64,000 nucleotides of DNA from Drosophila pseudoobscura (taxonomy: Eukaryota > Arthropoda > Insecta > Diptera > Drosophilidae), in contig NC_046680.1 in assembly GCF_009870125.1 (NCBI RefSeq), positions 18,743,501-18,807,500 of the forward strand, written 5' to 3'. The notes under the pieces were generated by a model that was not told the origin of the DNA, ran no database searches, and saw nothing but the letters and a program-made list of their open reading frames with translations. Both the position numbers and the translations under genes were made by a program. Of this stretch, positions 15,211-26,524 are shown piece by piece. Numbering within the stretch: the stretch's first letter is position 1; every line of letters starts with the position of its first letter.

Positions 15211-15563
15211 TTATCTTATCTGCCTGGCAAAAGCCCCCCAACCCGAGAACTCAACCCACTTTCGGAGCTGCAGCTGGGAGCCAAAGGGGGTTCGGATGAG
15301 CAGTTCCGTTCGACTGGGGGATCGGCTTTACAATGCAATTAGTCGACAAACAAACCAAAACAAACCAGACACGAACAGAACAGAACAGAACAGAACAGAA
15401 CGGAAAAGATAAATATAGTGGAGTAAACCAAGAAGAGCGAGGGCATAGCGAAAGTGTTGCGTGTTGCATGATAAGCAGCACCGATCTCGAAAATCTCAGC
15501 CGATAAGGATTATCTTAATCTGCATAAATAGCAAAACGAGCGCATATCTACACACGTTATCAC
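15211..15563. promoter_or_regulatory. GATA-motif cluster in the first intron
   Basis: A double site (TTATCTTATCTG) begins at 15211. AGATAA occurs at 15408, TGATAAGC at 15469-15476, an inverted GATAAG/TTATCT pair at 15502-15516 and TTATCA near 15557. GATA factors bind this core. The grouping close to the first exon suggests an intronic enhancer, which is inference only. Confidence 0.3.
15373..15401. repeat. GAACA pentamer tandem repeat
   Basis: Five to six tandem GAACA units lie about 450 bp downstream (minus strand) of the first coding exon. Confidence 0.95.
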
Positions 15564-15849
15564 TACCATTTGGCCATATGTTTGCTTTGAACTGATTCAG
15601 CCAGAACGGAACGAAACGAAACCCCTTTCCGCAGGGCAGTCGGGCGCAAGATCGGACTCACTCTATGACTGACTAAGTGCCTCCTAATAGGCGTGAAGTG
15701 CCGACGGCAATGCGAAGAAGATGACGATGACAAAATCTATTTACGATAACGATTACTATCTGTAATCTCCGTCTCCTGAACGGACATTTCCCTTCGATCA
15801 TATCAGATCAGATCAGATCGTGTTGCATCGGGATGGAACAGAAACTCAC

Positions 15850-15915
15850 CTGCTGTCCGGCATTGGCTGCCACCCAGGCCTCGGCAAAAGTCTCCATGGC
15901 GCTCTGGAAGTCCAT
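15850..15915 (-). CDS. First coding exon (22 codons) of a large minus-strand gene
   Basis: On the minus strand an ATG at 15915 opens 22 sense codons that start MDFQSAMETFAEAW and end in two Gln codons. A consensus donor GTGAGT follows immediately, so the exon ends in phase 0. The peptide is compositionally normal and amphipathic, unlike the surrounding repeat translations, and codon use is GC-ending as in expressed Drosophila genes. The rest of the protein must lie beyond the left edge of the window, because no matching downstream exon is seen. The setting (long first intron, long leader, regulatory-looking DNA) suggests a nuclear developmental regulator. In D. melanogaster I recall dve and px as large genes in this cytological neighbourhood, and either could be the orthologue, but I cannot confirm the peptide from memory. 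Confidence 0.7.
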
Positions 15916-16070
15916 CGTACGGGCGGTTCAAAGTTCTAGTTGGCTCGTGGGGTTTTCTTTTCTCTCTTTTATTGCCAGATGCAGCAGGCTCGCATTGGCA
16001 TTAATTGATTCAAATTTGAACGGTTCGAATGGGGAACTCTGATTTTATTGCGATTCGTTAGTGGTTGATT

Positions 16071-16098
16071 GTAATTGTAAATTGTAAATTGTAAATTG
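16071..16098. repeat. GTAAATT heptamer tandem repeat
   Basis: Three to four tandem GTAAATT units lie in the presumed leader of the left gene. Confidence 0.9.
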
Positions 16099-16243
16099 AA
16101 GCGCGATAAGGGGCTAAGGTAAAGGTATGGTCCGATTTTAATACCGATTCCAAATTCGATTACTGCCCGGAGATTTTTTCAGCGGGGTGACGGTGACGCT
16201 GTCGTTGGCGTTGGCGTTGGCGGAGAGGCAAATTAGACACAGG

Positions 16244-16270
16244 CACACACACACACACACACACACACAC
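16244..16270. repeat. CA dinucleotide microsatellite
   Basis: A CA run of about 13 units in the presumed leader of the left gene. Confidence 0.95.
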
Positions 16271-17331
16271 TGAAACACGGGCGGTCAGGTAAACGCGCGC
16301 CTCGAACTTGCAACTTGGCTGGAACGGATTCGATGACGACTTCCACAAGGCTGCGCGGCTTCCACTGATGCAGTTCTTGTTAGCTGTTGTTCTGGCTCTG
16401 GGTTTTGCTGTTGTTGTTGCAGTGGCTCTTGACGCGACATCATTAGTGCAGGCGGCACGGGCACGCCATAGCCGTAGCCATAAAATCGGGAACTGAGCCG
16501 AGATGGGCCTACAGTCAGGATAGGCAGCGCAGCGTGTCAAATGCCGGCTCCCGCGAATCGATAACAGTTCTCGAGTTCGTTGTGGGATCCCCGTCTGCAG
16601 ATCGGGACGGCACTCTCTGGCTAATTCCGTCTGGCTTCTGTCTATGGTCTGTCCGTCCGGCTGGTTGGGCGGTTGATTGGCTAACAGGCTAATGGCTCTC
16701 AATCCCTGGCCGATCGACCATCGACTCTGCAGGCGTGTCTGTGTATCGTTGTATTTTGTATCTGAGCGGCGCGTCCTCTCACAGCTCAAGTTGGCGGGCA
16801 ACTGACGGCATTCTTTCGCATTTGCAGTTGGCAGCGGCGCCGGCTGCCTTCGGCTCCCCATACAGTTCGTTCTCATCCCCCATTTCAATGCCGCCCGCCT
16901 TCGTGTGTGTGAGTCACGAACGACACAACGCCGACACACACACAGTTACAAAGGTGAGAGCGTTTCTCTTGGCTGGAAGCCACGCTCTCTCCGTTGCACG
17001 AGTATCTGTGTGCCTGCGTGTATCGCTAGTTAATTTCAAGCGAGAAATAGTAGTAGAATCCGGGGAAGCATTAGCAAAGATGTAACATGTTTTTGCACCA
17101 ATTGGAGAATTCGGTTGGGTTTTTTATTAGTTTTAGTCGTAGAAATTATTGTAATGATTGTTTGGAGATGAAAATTAGCGAAACTAATACTTCAATAAGT
17201 AGACAAATATATCTGAAAGTCAAAAGCGTCTTAAGGACGGAAGTTGTTGTAGAACAGAACGTTGAAAATTGTTTGCAAAGCAACAGGCTGAATAATGACT
17301 ATATCAAGTCTGGTTTTAGCTCTAATCAATA

Positions 17332-17367
17332 ACATATATGTACATGTATATGTACATATATATGTAC
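17332..17367. repeat. AT-rich interleaved palindromes (ACATATATGT units)
   Basis: ACATATATGT, TACATGTA and TACATATATATGTA overlap to give a self-complementary block of about 36 bp. Confidence 0.7.
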
Positions 17368-20300
17368 TTTAAAGAGTGTTAATCTCTTCAAGGATACGAT
17401 TAGTTACTGCCTACTTGCTATTATTTTGTAACTAGTAACTAGAATTTCTCAACCTATCCAACCTATCTTCTATACACATGCACTATATGTGGATTATCAA
17501 GTATTTCGTAATATCGGAGTGCGATCATTTATTTGATTGATATTCAGCTCTTAATATGTTTCTAAGGCCAGATCTCTCTAGCCATGAGTATTTCGTTTGT
17601 CCCCTAGCTGCAGAACACTTATCGTCCCTTGGGGGAAATCCAAAAGGTAGTAGAAATACTACTAAATTGTGTCTTTCATTCGCTCAAACAAGCTGTCTTG
17701 CCTGTGTGCGTTTGTGTGTGACCAAAACAAAACACACACACATAGGAAAACCCTTCGCCAGAGAGCAGCATTTTCGGAGAGCTAAGTGCCAAAGAGAGTC
17801 GGGGCGAGAGAGAGAGAGAGCACGCACTTACACATGGACAGTGGGTAAACCTGTTCCGGCGCAGAATTGCACTTGTCGCCGCTCGCAGCCTTCGCCCAAC
17901 CCCCCAAAGCAGCCCCATACACACCTCAGCCACACCCCCTCCCACTCCCAATCCAGCAGAAGCATCGTTCGGCTGCGCGTTTTCTTTTATTTTTTGTGCG
18001 CTGTGCTGTGGCGAAACGCAATGGATTTGCTGCAAATTCGGGTGGAATTACTCGTAGCACACACATAAACGCGCGCACACACACACTCACAGAAGCATCA
18101 ACACATAGGAAGGGATACACTGTGTAGAGTGGGCGTGGGCGTGAGCTAAGCAGGTGCGAGCAGAGCGGCAATACGTTCGGGTCTCCGCAGCCTTCGACGG
18201 GATGAAAGAGTAAATCGGTTGCTTCTGGGTAGATGAATGGTGTGCGGTGGGGGTAGAAAAGGGGCCGACAGTAGCAACACCCACTCGGCATTTAGCACCT
18301 CCGTGAATGGCGACGACAGCCTTCGTTTTCGGCTCGTGCACGAAGTGCAGCCCGGAACGGAACCAGTGTCCCCCAGACCCGTATGGACCCCCGGAAGGCC
18401 GGAGATAAGAGCGAAGATAATGCGCGCGCATTACATGTGATTAGGTGTGCGACAGCCGACAGGCGCCAGGATTTAGCCAACCGCGTCCCAGGAAGGGCAC
18501 GAGTAAATGGTACATAGGACCGGACGGGTCCGCAGTACTATTCCCTTCCTATTTCCCTCTCCCTCTTCAGGGTGGAGTTTCAGCTAACTGTAATTAGGTT
18601 CTGGAGGACCCAAGTATCCGATATGGAGATATGTACATATACTCGTTACATTGGGCTATGGGCATTCATAAGCATTCTCGAAGCGCTATTGCATCTGTAT
18701 ATATTCCTAAATGGGGAAATTAAGAGGCATAAATGTGAATTTTCTGCAATATCCCGATATTGGTTCAGATTATCGCTCGAGAAGGAGAAGGATATTTTTT
18801 TATTATCATCAATTCATTATCTGGCGTGCTGTTTTTCATTTCCCCAATGCGCATACTCTCCCTTTCTCGCTCTTCCCAACGTTCGCGCTCTCCCTCTCTC
18901 TTAGTCTCTCTCTCACCCACACTCATGCACACAACCACTCACCTCACACACACTAGCGCAGAGACGAGCGCCGCACTTCGTGCCAGAGCGAGATAATACA
19001 TCGAAAAAATTAGAGCAAAGAGAGATGAGCAAGTGTAAACGCAAACGAAAAGCGCCAAACCAAACCAAAGAATACGAAAAAAGAGGAAAAACACGAAATC
19101 AACATAAAAAGCGCCGCCAAACCAGTTCGGGCGAGACTCCGCCCCCGGCGCTCGCTGATTGGCTAAGCGCTTTGCCTTTGCCTTTGCTTCTGCCTTCGCC
19201 TTCGCCCGAGACTTCATCTTTTTCTTGTATTCTTTTTGCCCGTTTGCTCTGCTTGCGGTTTTACCGTCACCCCCTCCAACCCTCTGGTGGGACTTTTCCC
19301 CCGCACACACCCACTCACCCATCCTTCCCACTCAAAGCAAGGCGGGCAGTCGACGTCGACGTTATTTGTGGGGCTTTGGCAAAATTCGGTTCTCAAAATC
19401 TTTTGCTGCTCTTAGCATTTTAGATAGAAACACACAGATACACACACACAAAAGGACAGGGGCAGATGAAGTATCCTTTTATGTGCCACATAGAGAAACA
19501 CAATTAATTCCAGGACATACATAAGTCAGGTTGATAGTCCAAATTATAGGAGCGCATTAAATGAAGAATAATGAATACCACGAAGGATTGGGAATACATA
19601 CCTGTCTTATTCCTTTGAGATTTCGAAAACACCTAGCGAATTATCATAACAAATCCGAACAAAGAAGTTGCCTGTCAAATTCTTTTTAAAACACAGCAAT
19701 TCAATTTAGAATATAGAAGAAGTAATTTTGAATTCTGATTACAAAACAAGCAATTTTCTTCGGGGACAGGCTCTTGTGGCGTAGTCGTAGATCGATTATG
19801 ATAGCTAATTTTCGTCAGGTTAATGTCAACATCACACAATACTCATCTCGAATTGACTAGAACAATATAAAATTATAATTGATAATTATCAGGGAACTAT
19901 AACTCGTTTAAAGAGATCTCTCTTATTCCAAGATCTTATCTTATGAGATCCTGTGGATGTGGATGGATCCTGTTCCAGTACCTTCAAATATTAGTCAGCT
20001 TGTGGAACACTACCATTTCCCCGACTACTTTGTTATTTTACTGTTCCCAGAAGGTTTTCGAATTTCCGGTTCGGTGACACATTTTGGGTCACCGAATATA
20101 TCATTGCAAATTGTGTGCTGAGCAGCTCCACTCTACCATCTTTCCTATTTTTCCATTTTAGACACATATGTAAGTTATATTTACTGTTAGCCAACTTCTC
20201 ATCAACTCACACCCCGTATCCCCCCCTCAACAGATCCTGTGGGCATGCTGCGGCAAAATATTTATATAAGGGAAAACGCGACATCATCCAGCCAAAAAAG

Positions 20301-23300
20301 ACGTATTCTACATGGTCTGCTTGTGTGTATGTATGGGTCTGGGCGTGCGTGTGTATTTGTGTGTGTCGAGGGAGAGACACTGATGGCTGGGTAGGGGGAG
20401 TCGCCTCCCGTTCCTAAAAATCAATAATTCTATTAAAGCTCCACTTTAGCGCTTGTCGGGCGCCATGAAAAGTTAAAATTTTTCATTTTTACGAGGACGC
20501 ACTGTTGGGAAAGTGTTTCAACATGACCCGTAGGACGGACGAACCCTATGGAAGCTCTTGGGTAGTCTGGGGAGGGTCTGGGTCTGGTGAAAATAGGGGC
20601 AGAGTTGGCGTGGGTCCCCTATTACAGTTATTACTGAATGTGGCGGCCATCAGCCGCGCTAAGAGCGCTCGTTGCCGTCATTGCCCCATCACCATCATCG
20701 TCGTCATCATCCCGGACACTGACGCGGACACGACACGGACACGGACACGGATGCCATAATGGTCGAGCCATCATCTCAGGGCGAAGCATCATCATCATCA
20801 GCATCAGCATCAGACGGGGTCCCGAGTCCTCGCATGGCCCAACCCCCTTTTGGTGTCATTGTCGGCATAATGACAAAAGGACATTCATTAAGTTTTTGAT
20901 TTCTGATTTTATTGTTGATTAAACGCATAACGCAGCCATGTCCTGCCCGGGTAATGTCGAGTAATGCCGAGAAGGATACACCGTCCCTGTCTCGCTGGCG
21001 TTGGCATTGTCGTCTCTATCTCCCAGCACTGAGCACTTCCGGCAAGAGCATCAACTTGACATTTCCGCTCTGGTTCGGTTTTCGTTCTTTCTTTCTTTCT
21101 TTTCGGGTGATGGTCCATCCCTGCAGGGAGGGTGGTCGTCGTCCCGCTGCTGGCTTATCAACCCACTCAAGGATACACTCGAAAGAGGGCGGGGGGCAGA
21201 GGACTCCGACAGTAGCGCCTGTATATAGAGCCGGAGCCTGGCGCTGTTGGCCAACCAATTCGATTGTCTGATTAGGGAAGCTTGGGTATTATCCTGGCCA
21301 GGACGTGTGTGCGTGTCTTTACATGGAGCTCTCAAGTGCTGCCATTCGCCCTGGCTCAAGTGTCGGCGTCCCCCGGGTGTGTCTGGGTGGGGCCGAAAGA
21401 CGCCGGAGTGGGGGAGGGATAACCACTGCCTGGCGGTGCCATTGGAGCTCAGTCAGAGCCAGCTGCAAGTGCGCTTGCGTCAATTTAGGGTTTTCCTTTA
21501 TTTTTTCCCTCTACATACAACTTCATATACCTTCATACTATATATCTATGTGCAGATATGTGCTCTCTATATACCCGATTATGTGCTCGAGTCTCGAGAC
21601 TTTTATTTACTCGACTGAACCGCAAAAGAGGATTTAATAGCGGAGTGGAAAATTAAGTGTACGTTTTCATCAGTAATGAAGCTTGGAAAGCTTTCAATGC
21701 TTAATAGAGATAATTTTCCATTTCTAAGAATATTATGGAGGATGGAACGGAATATTGGTTCTTTCAAAACTTCAAAACATACCGTAAATACCGACAACTT
21801 CCCAAAATTAAACTGAAAAACAAGCAAAATTTCCGATTAAGATGACATCAGTCATCAGGCTAGTACAAAAATCGAATCAATTTCGTTATCATCCCAACCC
21901 GATCTCCGACATGACCGCCAAGGAACCCACTCCAATTAGTTGGAGAAATAGAAAATATGAGACATTAGCTAAACAATGTTCCGGTTTGGGTCCCAGCGAA
22001 GTCCCAGTCGCATCTCATGATTAAATGGAATAACCACATTTAGCACTCGAAATAATTGAAAGCATGGGGGGGATGGACAGGGAATGGGAGAGGGACATGT
22101 TAGTGGGTGGTGGCGGTGGTGACAACTGACACGGGTAAGCGTGCTGCGATCGGCGAAGCTTCCACTTGAAAGCCTTAATTGATTTAACTGATACCAAGAT
22201 AGGAAGACAGAACACAACCCAAACCAGAGCTAGAGCCAGAGGCAGAGCCAAAGACAGAGCCAGAAGAGATGCCAGCAGTGAGAGTGAGACAGACATCCAA
22301 CCCTCTCAATAGAAATCAAGTCAAGTCGAATCAATAGATAAATTCGATGGGTGAATCGGATGTGCAACTGATTGCGGTTACCGTTGGATCGGCATCTTCA
22401 AAGTTCCCTTAAAACACGATATCGATTTGTAAATTTCGCTCGGCGATAAGGAGCTCGACTTTGGTGGCTTCTCGTCTAGCGCTTGACAATGAATTCGAGA
22501 TCACAGACCAAAATGGAGTCTTCGGAGTGTCCACAAGACACGGCGGGACCAGATTGCGGCTCCGCTCCTTTGTGGATGCCGCTGAACAATGTTTGACGAC
22601 GTGTCGTGTATGTGTGTGTGTGTGCTTATCGCGATCGATAGATCGATGCGCAATCGGTATCGGCCGCTGTTGTTTGCCGATTGTCATTCGATGGTTGACA
22701 TTGTCACCCCGCCCCGCACCCCACCACACCACTCGGACAAATCCCTAATTAAAAAGATACTTAGATACTTGATAGCTGCCACCGCTTATCTCCAGCACAA
22801 ATATTGGACTTTCGACTTAGCCAAAAGTCAGTCGAGATGTCGACTCTCTGTTGACCAAACAAATGCATCTGCAGACTACCTGACCTCTACTTTTCCTCTC
22901 CTCCCCTCCACACCAATCCTCTCCCCTGACGGACCGCACTTCAGTTGCCACGGGCAGCACTTGACTTTGTTTGCCCTGCCATTGAAGTCTCGAGCTTGTC
23001 GGTCGGCTTGTCTGTACAGTTCAGTACAGAATGCCAAACCCACCTACAACTCCAACTCCCACTCCCACTGGGGACCTTGCGCGATTTGTTTTCTATATTT
23101 GCTCATTTCAGTAATGGTTTGTTTTTATTTTAAAAAACTGTGTTCAAAATTAACGCAAATAAATGGGGAGATAAAGCGGTGGGCAAACCTATTTCGGAAT
23201 GAATGAAAGGTGAATGCAAAAGTTTAGTTGTATGCAAGTACAAGCCAGGGGGAAGCTGTATTAATTCCGTATTAAATCTATTTGAATAAAAAGAAAATTA

Positions 23301-26300
23301 TGATTTAGAAAAGTATTTACGAAAGGTAGTCCCATCCGGAACAAATATTATTTGATACAACGAAAAAAGTGTTTTTGTGTGATTAGACGGCATATATTTT
23401 CTATGTGTTATACTCACGCAATTAAAATATTATTTCCTTCATAAACTAGAGCGTTGCCCAAACCCCAACTCCAACCCCATCCCCACAACAACAGTTTGGG
23501 GCTTAAGAGTTGGCCGCAATTTTCTAGTTTGATCAGTTCCAGCAGTGGACCAGCAGAAAATGTGGTTAAAGTTTAGAGTGGACAACTCAATTATCACATT
23601 TTCAGCATTTCCCGCTAAAAGCAACTCTATGATGAGGCACGCGGGGTCGCCTGACCGAAGGATAGTTTCATATGACCACATAATTAAATTAATTGCATCC
23701 AGAGAGCGTTCCAGTACCAAGAGTGGAAGGAGTAGAAGGAGTGTCTATGGAGAGATGAAAGCAGCGCTCAACATTTTGTGTGGGCTGTGGGTGGTAAATA
23801 TTGGTTAAAAACTGAGAGCTGGCTCGTGTCCGCGGCGGGGTTCTCTTTGGGCCTAAACAAACACGGGCTCGGACTCGGGCAGAAAACACTCCTGACCAAA
23901 TCGAGAATCAGACAAACAAATTTATTTCTCCTCCCCCAGCCAGTTCGTTTGATTTCGATTCGAGTGCACTTTTCCAGGGGCTTATCTCGCAAGAAATCGC
24001 TTACAGCGACCTCAGTGCCTCAAGTAGGACTAGAGGAACTATCCCCAACGTCACCTAGCCATCTACGTCCACCTACGTCTCCAGCCGTCCAAGATCGATA
24101 GGTTCATTCCGTTTGCTTTGTTCGGCTTTTGCGATTTGATTAATATTGACTTAGGAACGATTCTGTTTGCCCAGCTATTGTGTTCAGCTGTTCCCCGCTG
24201 ATTAATTTGAGGCGATAAAGCTTAATTGGATTTCGCTTAGATAACTCGACTGAACAACCCGCAGATAGATTTCTCAGTCAGATTTCTGATTGTCCTCAGC
24301 TCAAGTGCTTGCCCTGTTTACTGCTCAAAATCGCAGCTAATCAGAAGCGGTGCGGGGCACCCAATGACTTTTAGGGGCAGTCGGTGGGGCAGAACTCAAT
24401 CAAAAGAGACCTACCAGCCAGCCCGAGAGCGCCTTCGCAGCTGTTATCTCTTGCCGCCACTGTAAGGCTCTCAGCTCCGGACTGTACCTCGATCTACTCC
24501 ACCTATGATATTTAGCAGAATAGGAATTAAAACTCTGTCTCTCTGCGTCCAAGGGGATCTTCTTCCGAAATGGAGTCACCTTAGCAGCTAAGAGGAAGAC
24601 TCTTATCCTTTTCATTTCAGATGTCCACTTGAGTGAAATAAATGTCCACTTACGCCCCTTAAATCTCATCGAATGGGAATCCTCTGAGTATGAGAGAAAT
24701 ATCTCTCCTTATAGCGCATACACACAATCCCCCTAAAAGGCAATAAAGTTTATCATGCAATTAAGAACGAATTACGCTGCTAATAGAATAATTAATGCAA
24801 TTTCCCACAACATTAGGCACAAGCACAGCCGGAGACAGAGACAGAGACTAGGACAGCGACAGGGACAGGGATAGCGACAAGGAGAGCGACACAGCAGCAA
24901 AGGACAAACATTAGACGGCAGCAGAAGGAGCAACCGTGCAAAATCAAGATGAGGAACTCTCTATCGGACTCACCATCCATCCAGTGCCGTCCGCTCAGCC
25001 CCTGAACCACCCCATAAGAGCAGCCCCCCACACCAGAGCTCCGTGACAACTGTCGACGTGGGCCGGGAATGTTTTCGTTGTGCTACCAAACCCCATGAAC
25101 TAAGCCATTCCAAATGGGGTTTATGTGTGTGAGCCGTGGCCTCGTCAGACCTCGGATGGGGGTGGGGACTCTACCGAATGGCAAGCAATTGCTTGGCCGC
25201 AGCATATAGGTACAGTGGAACCAGATCATGAACAATATTACAAGGAACTTCACTGATTTTCGTTTTTTAAAGGTAAGACTACAGTCTCCTGTTACTTTCA
25301 AATCACAAATCATCTCAATCCCTCCATGGTTGAACAAACTATGCACGACTTAAAGGTACAACTTGAAGGCAAAGTAAAACTATGCGTCGAGGGCTCTCGA
25401 ACTTGACTTCTCTCCTTGTAGCCTTTTTCCACTGTTCCATTCATGAGTGCCGCTCTGGCACCAATCCTTGCCTGCTTGTTAGCTATTCGTATTTTTATTT
25501 CTGGTCCAAGCCACAGCCAAGAAGCAGCCAAGAGTGGGAGTGAGGCTGCCAGCTCCCCAATTCGCTTCTCTCTTTTTCTTACTATCGCTCTCTTTCTTTC
25601 TCCACTCTATTGCTGGCAGTCTGGCAAAGTGTTTTGTGGCTGTGCCGCACTAATGAAAATGTCAAGTAAATTCCTGCTTTCGGACGGAAACGAAGCTGCT
25701 CCTGCCACTACTGCTCCTGATGCTGATGCTGATGCCGCTGGGGCTCCTCCTCTGCTGAGGGCTCTACCCAATATCGACTTAACTATCTCTTGGCTGCCGT
25801 TTCAGTGACTGTGGGCGTGGGGCCGGGAAATGCATTTTGGTGCCGGCTTCAACTTGGCTTCCGCTTCGTGTCCCGCGTGTTGATGGCAATTGTGTTTGGC
25901 TTTACGAATACGAGTTGTGCTACTAAAGCCTCGTTCCAACCCCCTCTTGAATTATAAACACAATGAAAAGTGATGAAATAGAAACAGAACCCAGAAGCAT
26001 CAAATAATTGTCGCTGGATGCCAAACCCATTTCAGGTGCTCCCTGCTTTCCGCCAATGATTTTTTGAGAATTTTGCAGTTTGCTTCCATTTATCTACGTG
26101 GAAATGGAATGTCAACCGGAAAGTAGTTGTCAAGATTGTTAAGTCCTTATTTCTCTCACAGTCTGCCAGCTAATAGCTCGTTCTGGGATGGGGAATGGGT
26201 ATGGGGGTCCTGGCAACGCATTTCCTGTGTGTATTTATGCCCTCCCCATAAGCGGGTTGAGGTAAAGTAAAGGAAACTGTTTCCGCTCCCTGCATTGAAC

Positions 26301-26497
26301 CTTCTCAACGTACGACTTTGTTTGGGTTTCACCTGCTTACGGGGGCGGTGGAGTTTTGTGGCACATGTTCTTCTTCTGCAACGTGCAAAATTTAGTTTTA
26401 CATTTTATATTTGTTTTGCGGGGATTCCACCTCATCCCTGGCTGGCTGCTCACAGTGGGTCGCCGGGCTCTGTGCCGGATTCGACGAAAGTTTTTCC

Positions 26498-26524
26498 GTG
26501 TGTGTGTGTGTTTGTGTGTGTGTG
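26498..26524. repeat. GT dinucleotide microsatellite
   Basis: A GT run interrupted by one TT. Confidence 0.95.

Larger units (their letters stand above)
1..15849 (-). other. Non-coding, inferred first intron of the gene starting at 15915
   Basis: No open frame here looks like protein: the short frames are low-complexity translations of microsatellites. The stretch lies downstream (minus strand) of a strong GTGAGT donor at 15849-15844, so I infer it is part of a first intron of at least 15.8 kb whose acceptor lies outside the window. It is rich in simple repeats (pentamers near 836-855, hexamers at 656-680 and 981-1010, GA at 10298-10319 and 13012-13040, CA at 10603-10630 and 13767-13792). 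It has GATA-motif clusters near its start (15.2-15.56 kb). No tRNA, transposon open frame or further exon was recognised. An undetected small nested gene cannot be excluded. Confidence 0.5.
15916..18480 (-). other. Probable 5' leader and promoter region of the 15915 gene
   Basis: This region lies directly upstream, on the minus strand, of the ATG at 15915. It contains a TTG-rich tandem tract (16071-16098), a TTGGCG run (16198-16223), a CA microsatellite (16244-16270), GA-rich blocks near 17800-17820 that resemble GAGA-factor sites, and a palindrome-rich AT block at 17332-17367. An unusually long minus-strand open frame (16160-16939) runs through it, but its start is GTG and its translation is low complexity, so I treat it as leader. 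I found no convincing TATA plus Inr pair, and the transcription start is undetermined. Confidence 0.35.

Noticed and set aside
16008-16030. GGTTCGAA resembling a tRNA B box
   Set aside because: The following bases do not complete the B-box consensus, and no cloverleaf stems or A box fit around it.
22589-23206. 205-codon plus-strand open frame with an ATG
   Set aside because: A frame of this length is expected about once by chance in a window this size. The start runs through a TG repeat and no domain, promoter or poly(A) signal was seen.
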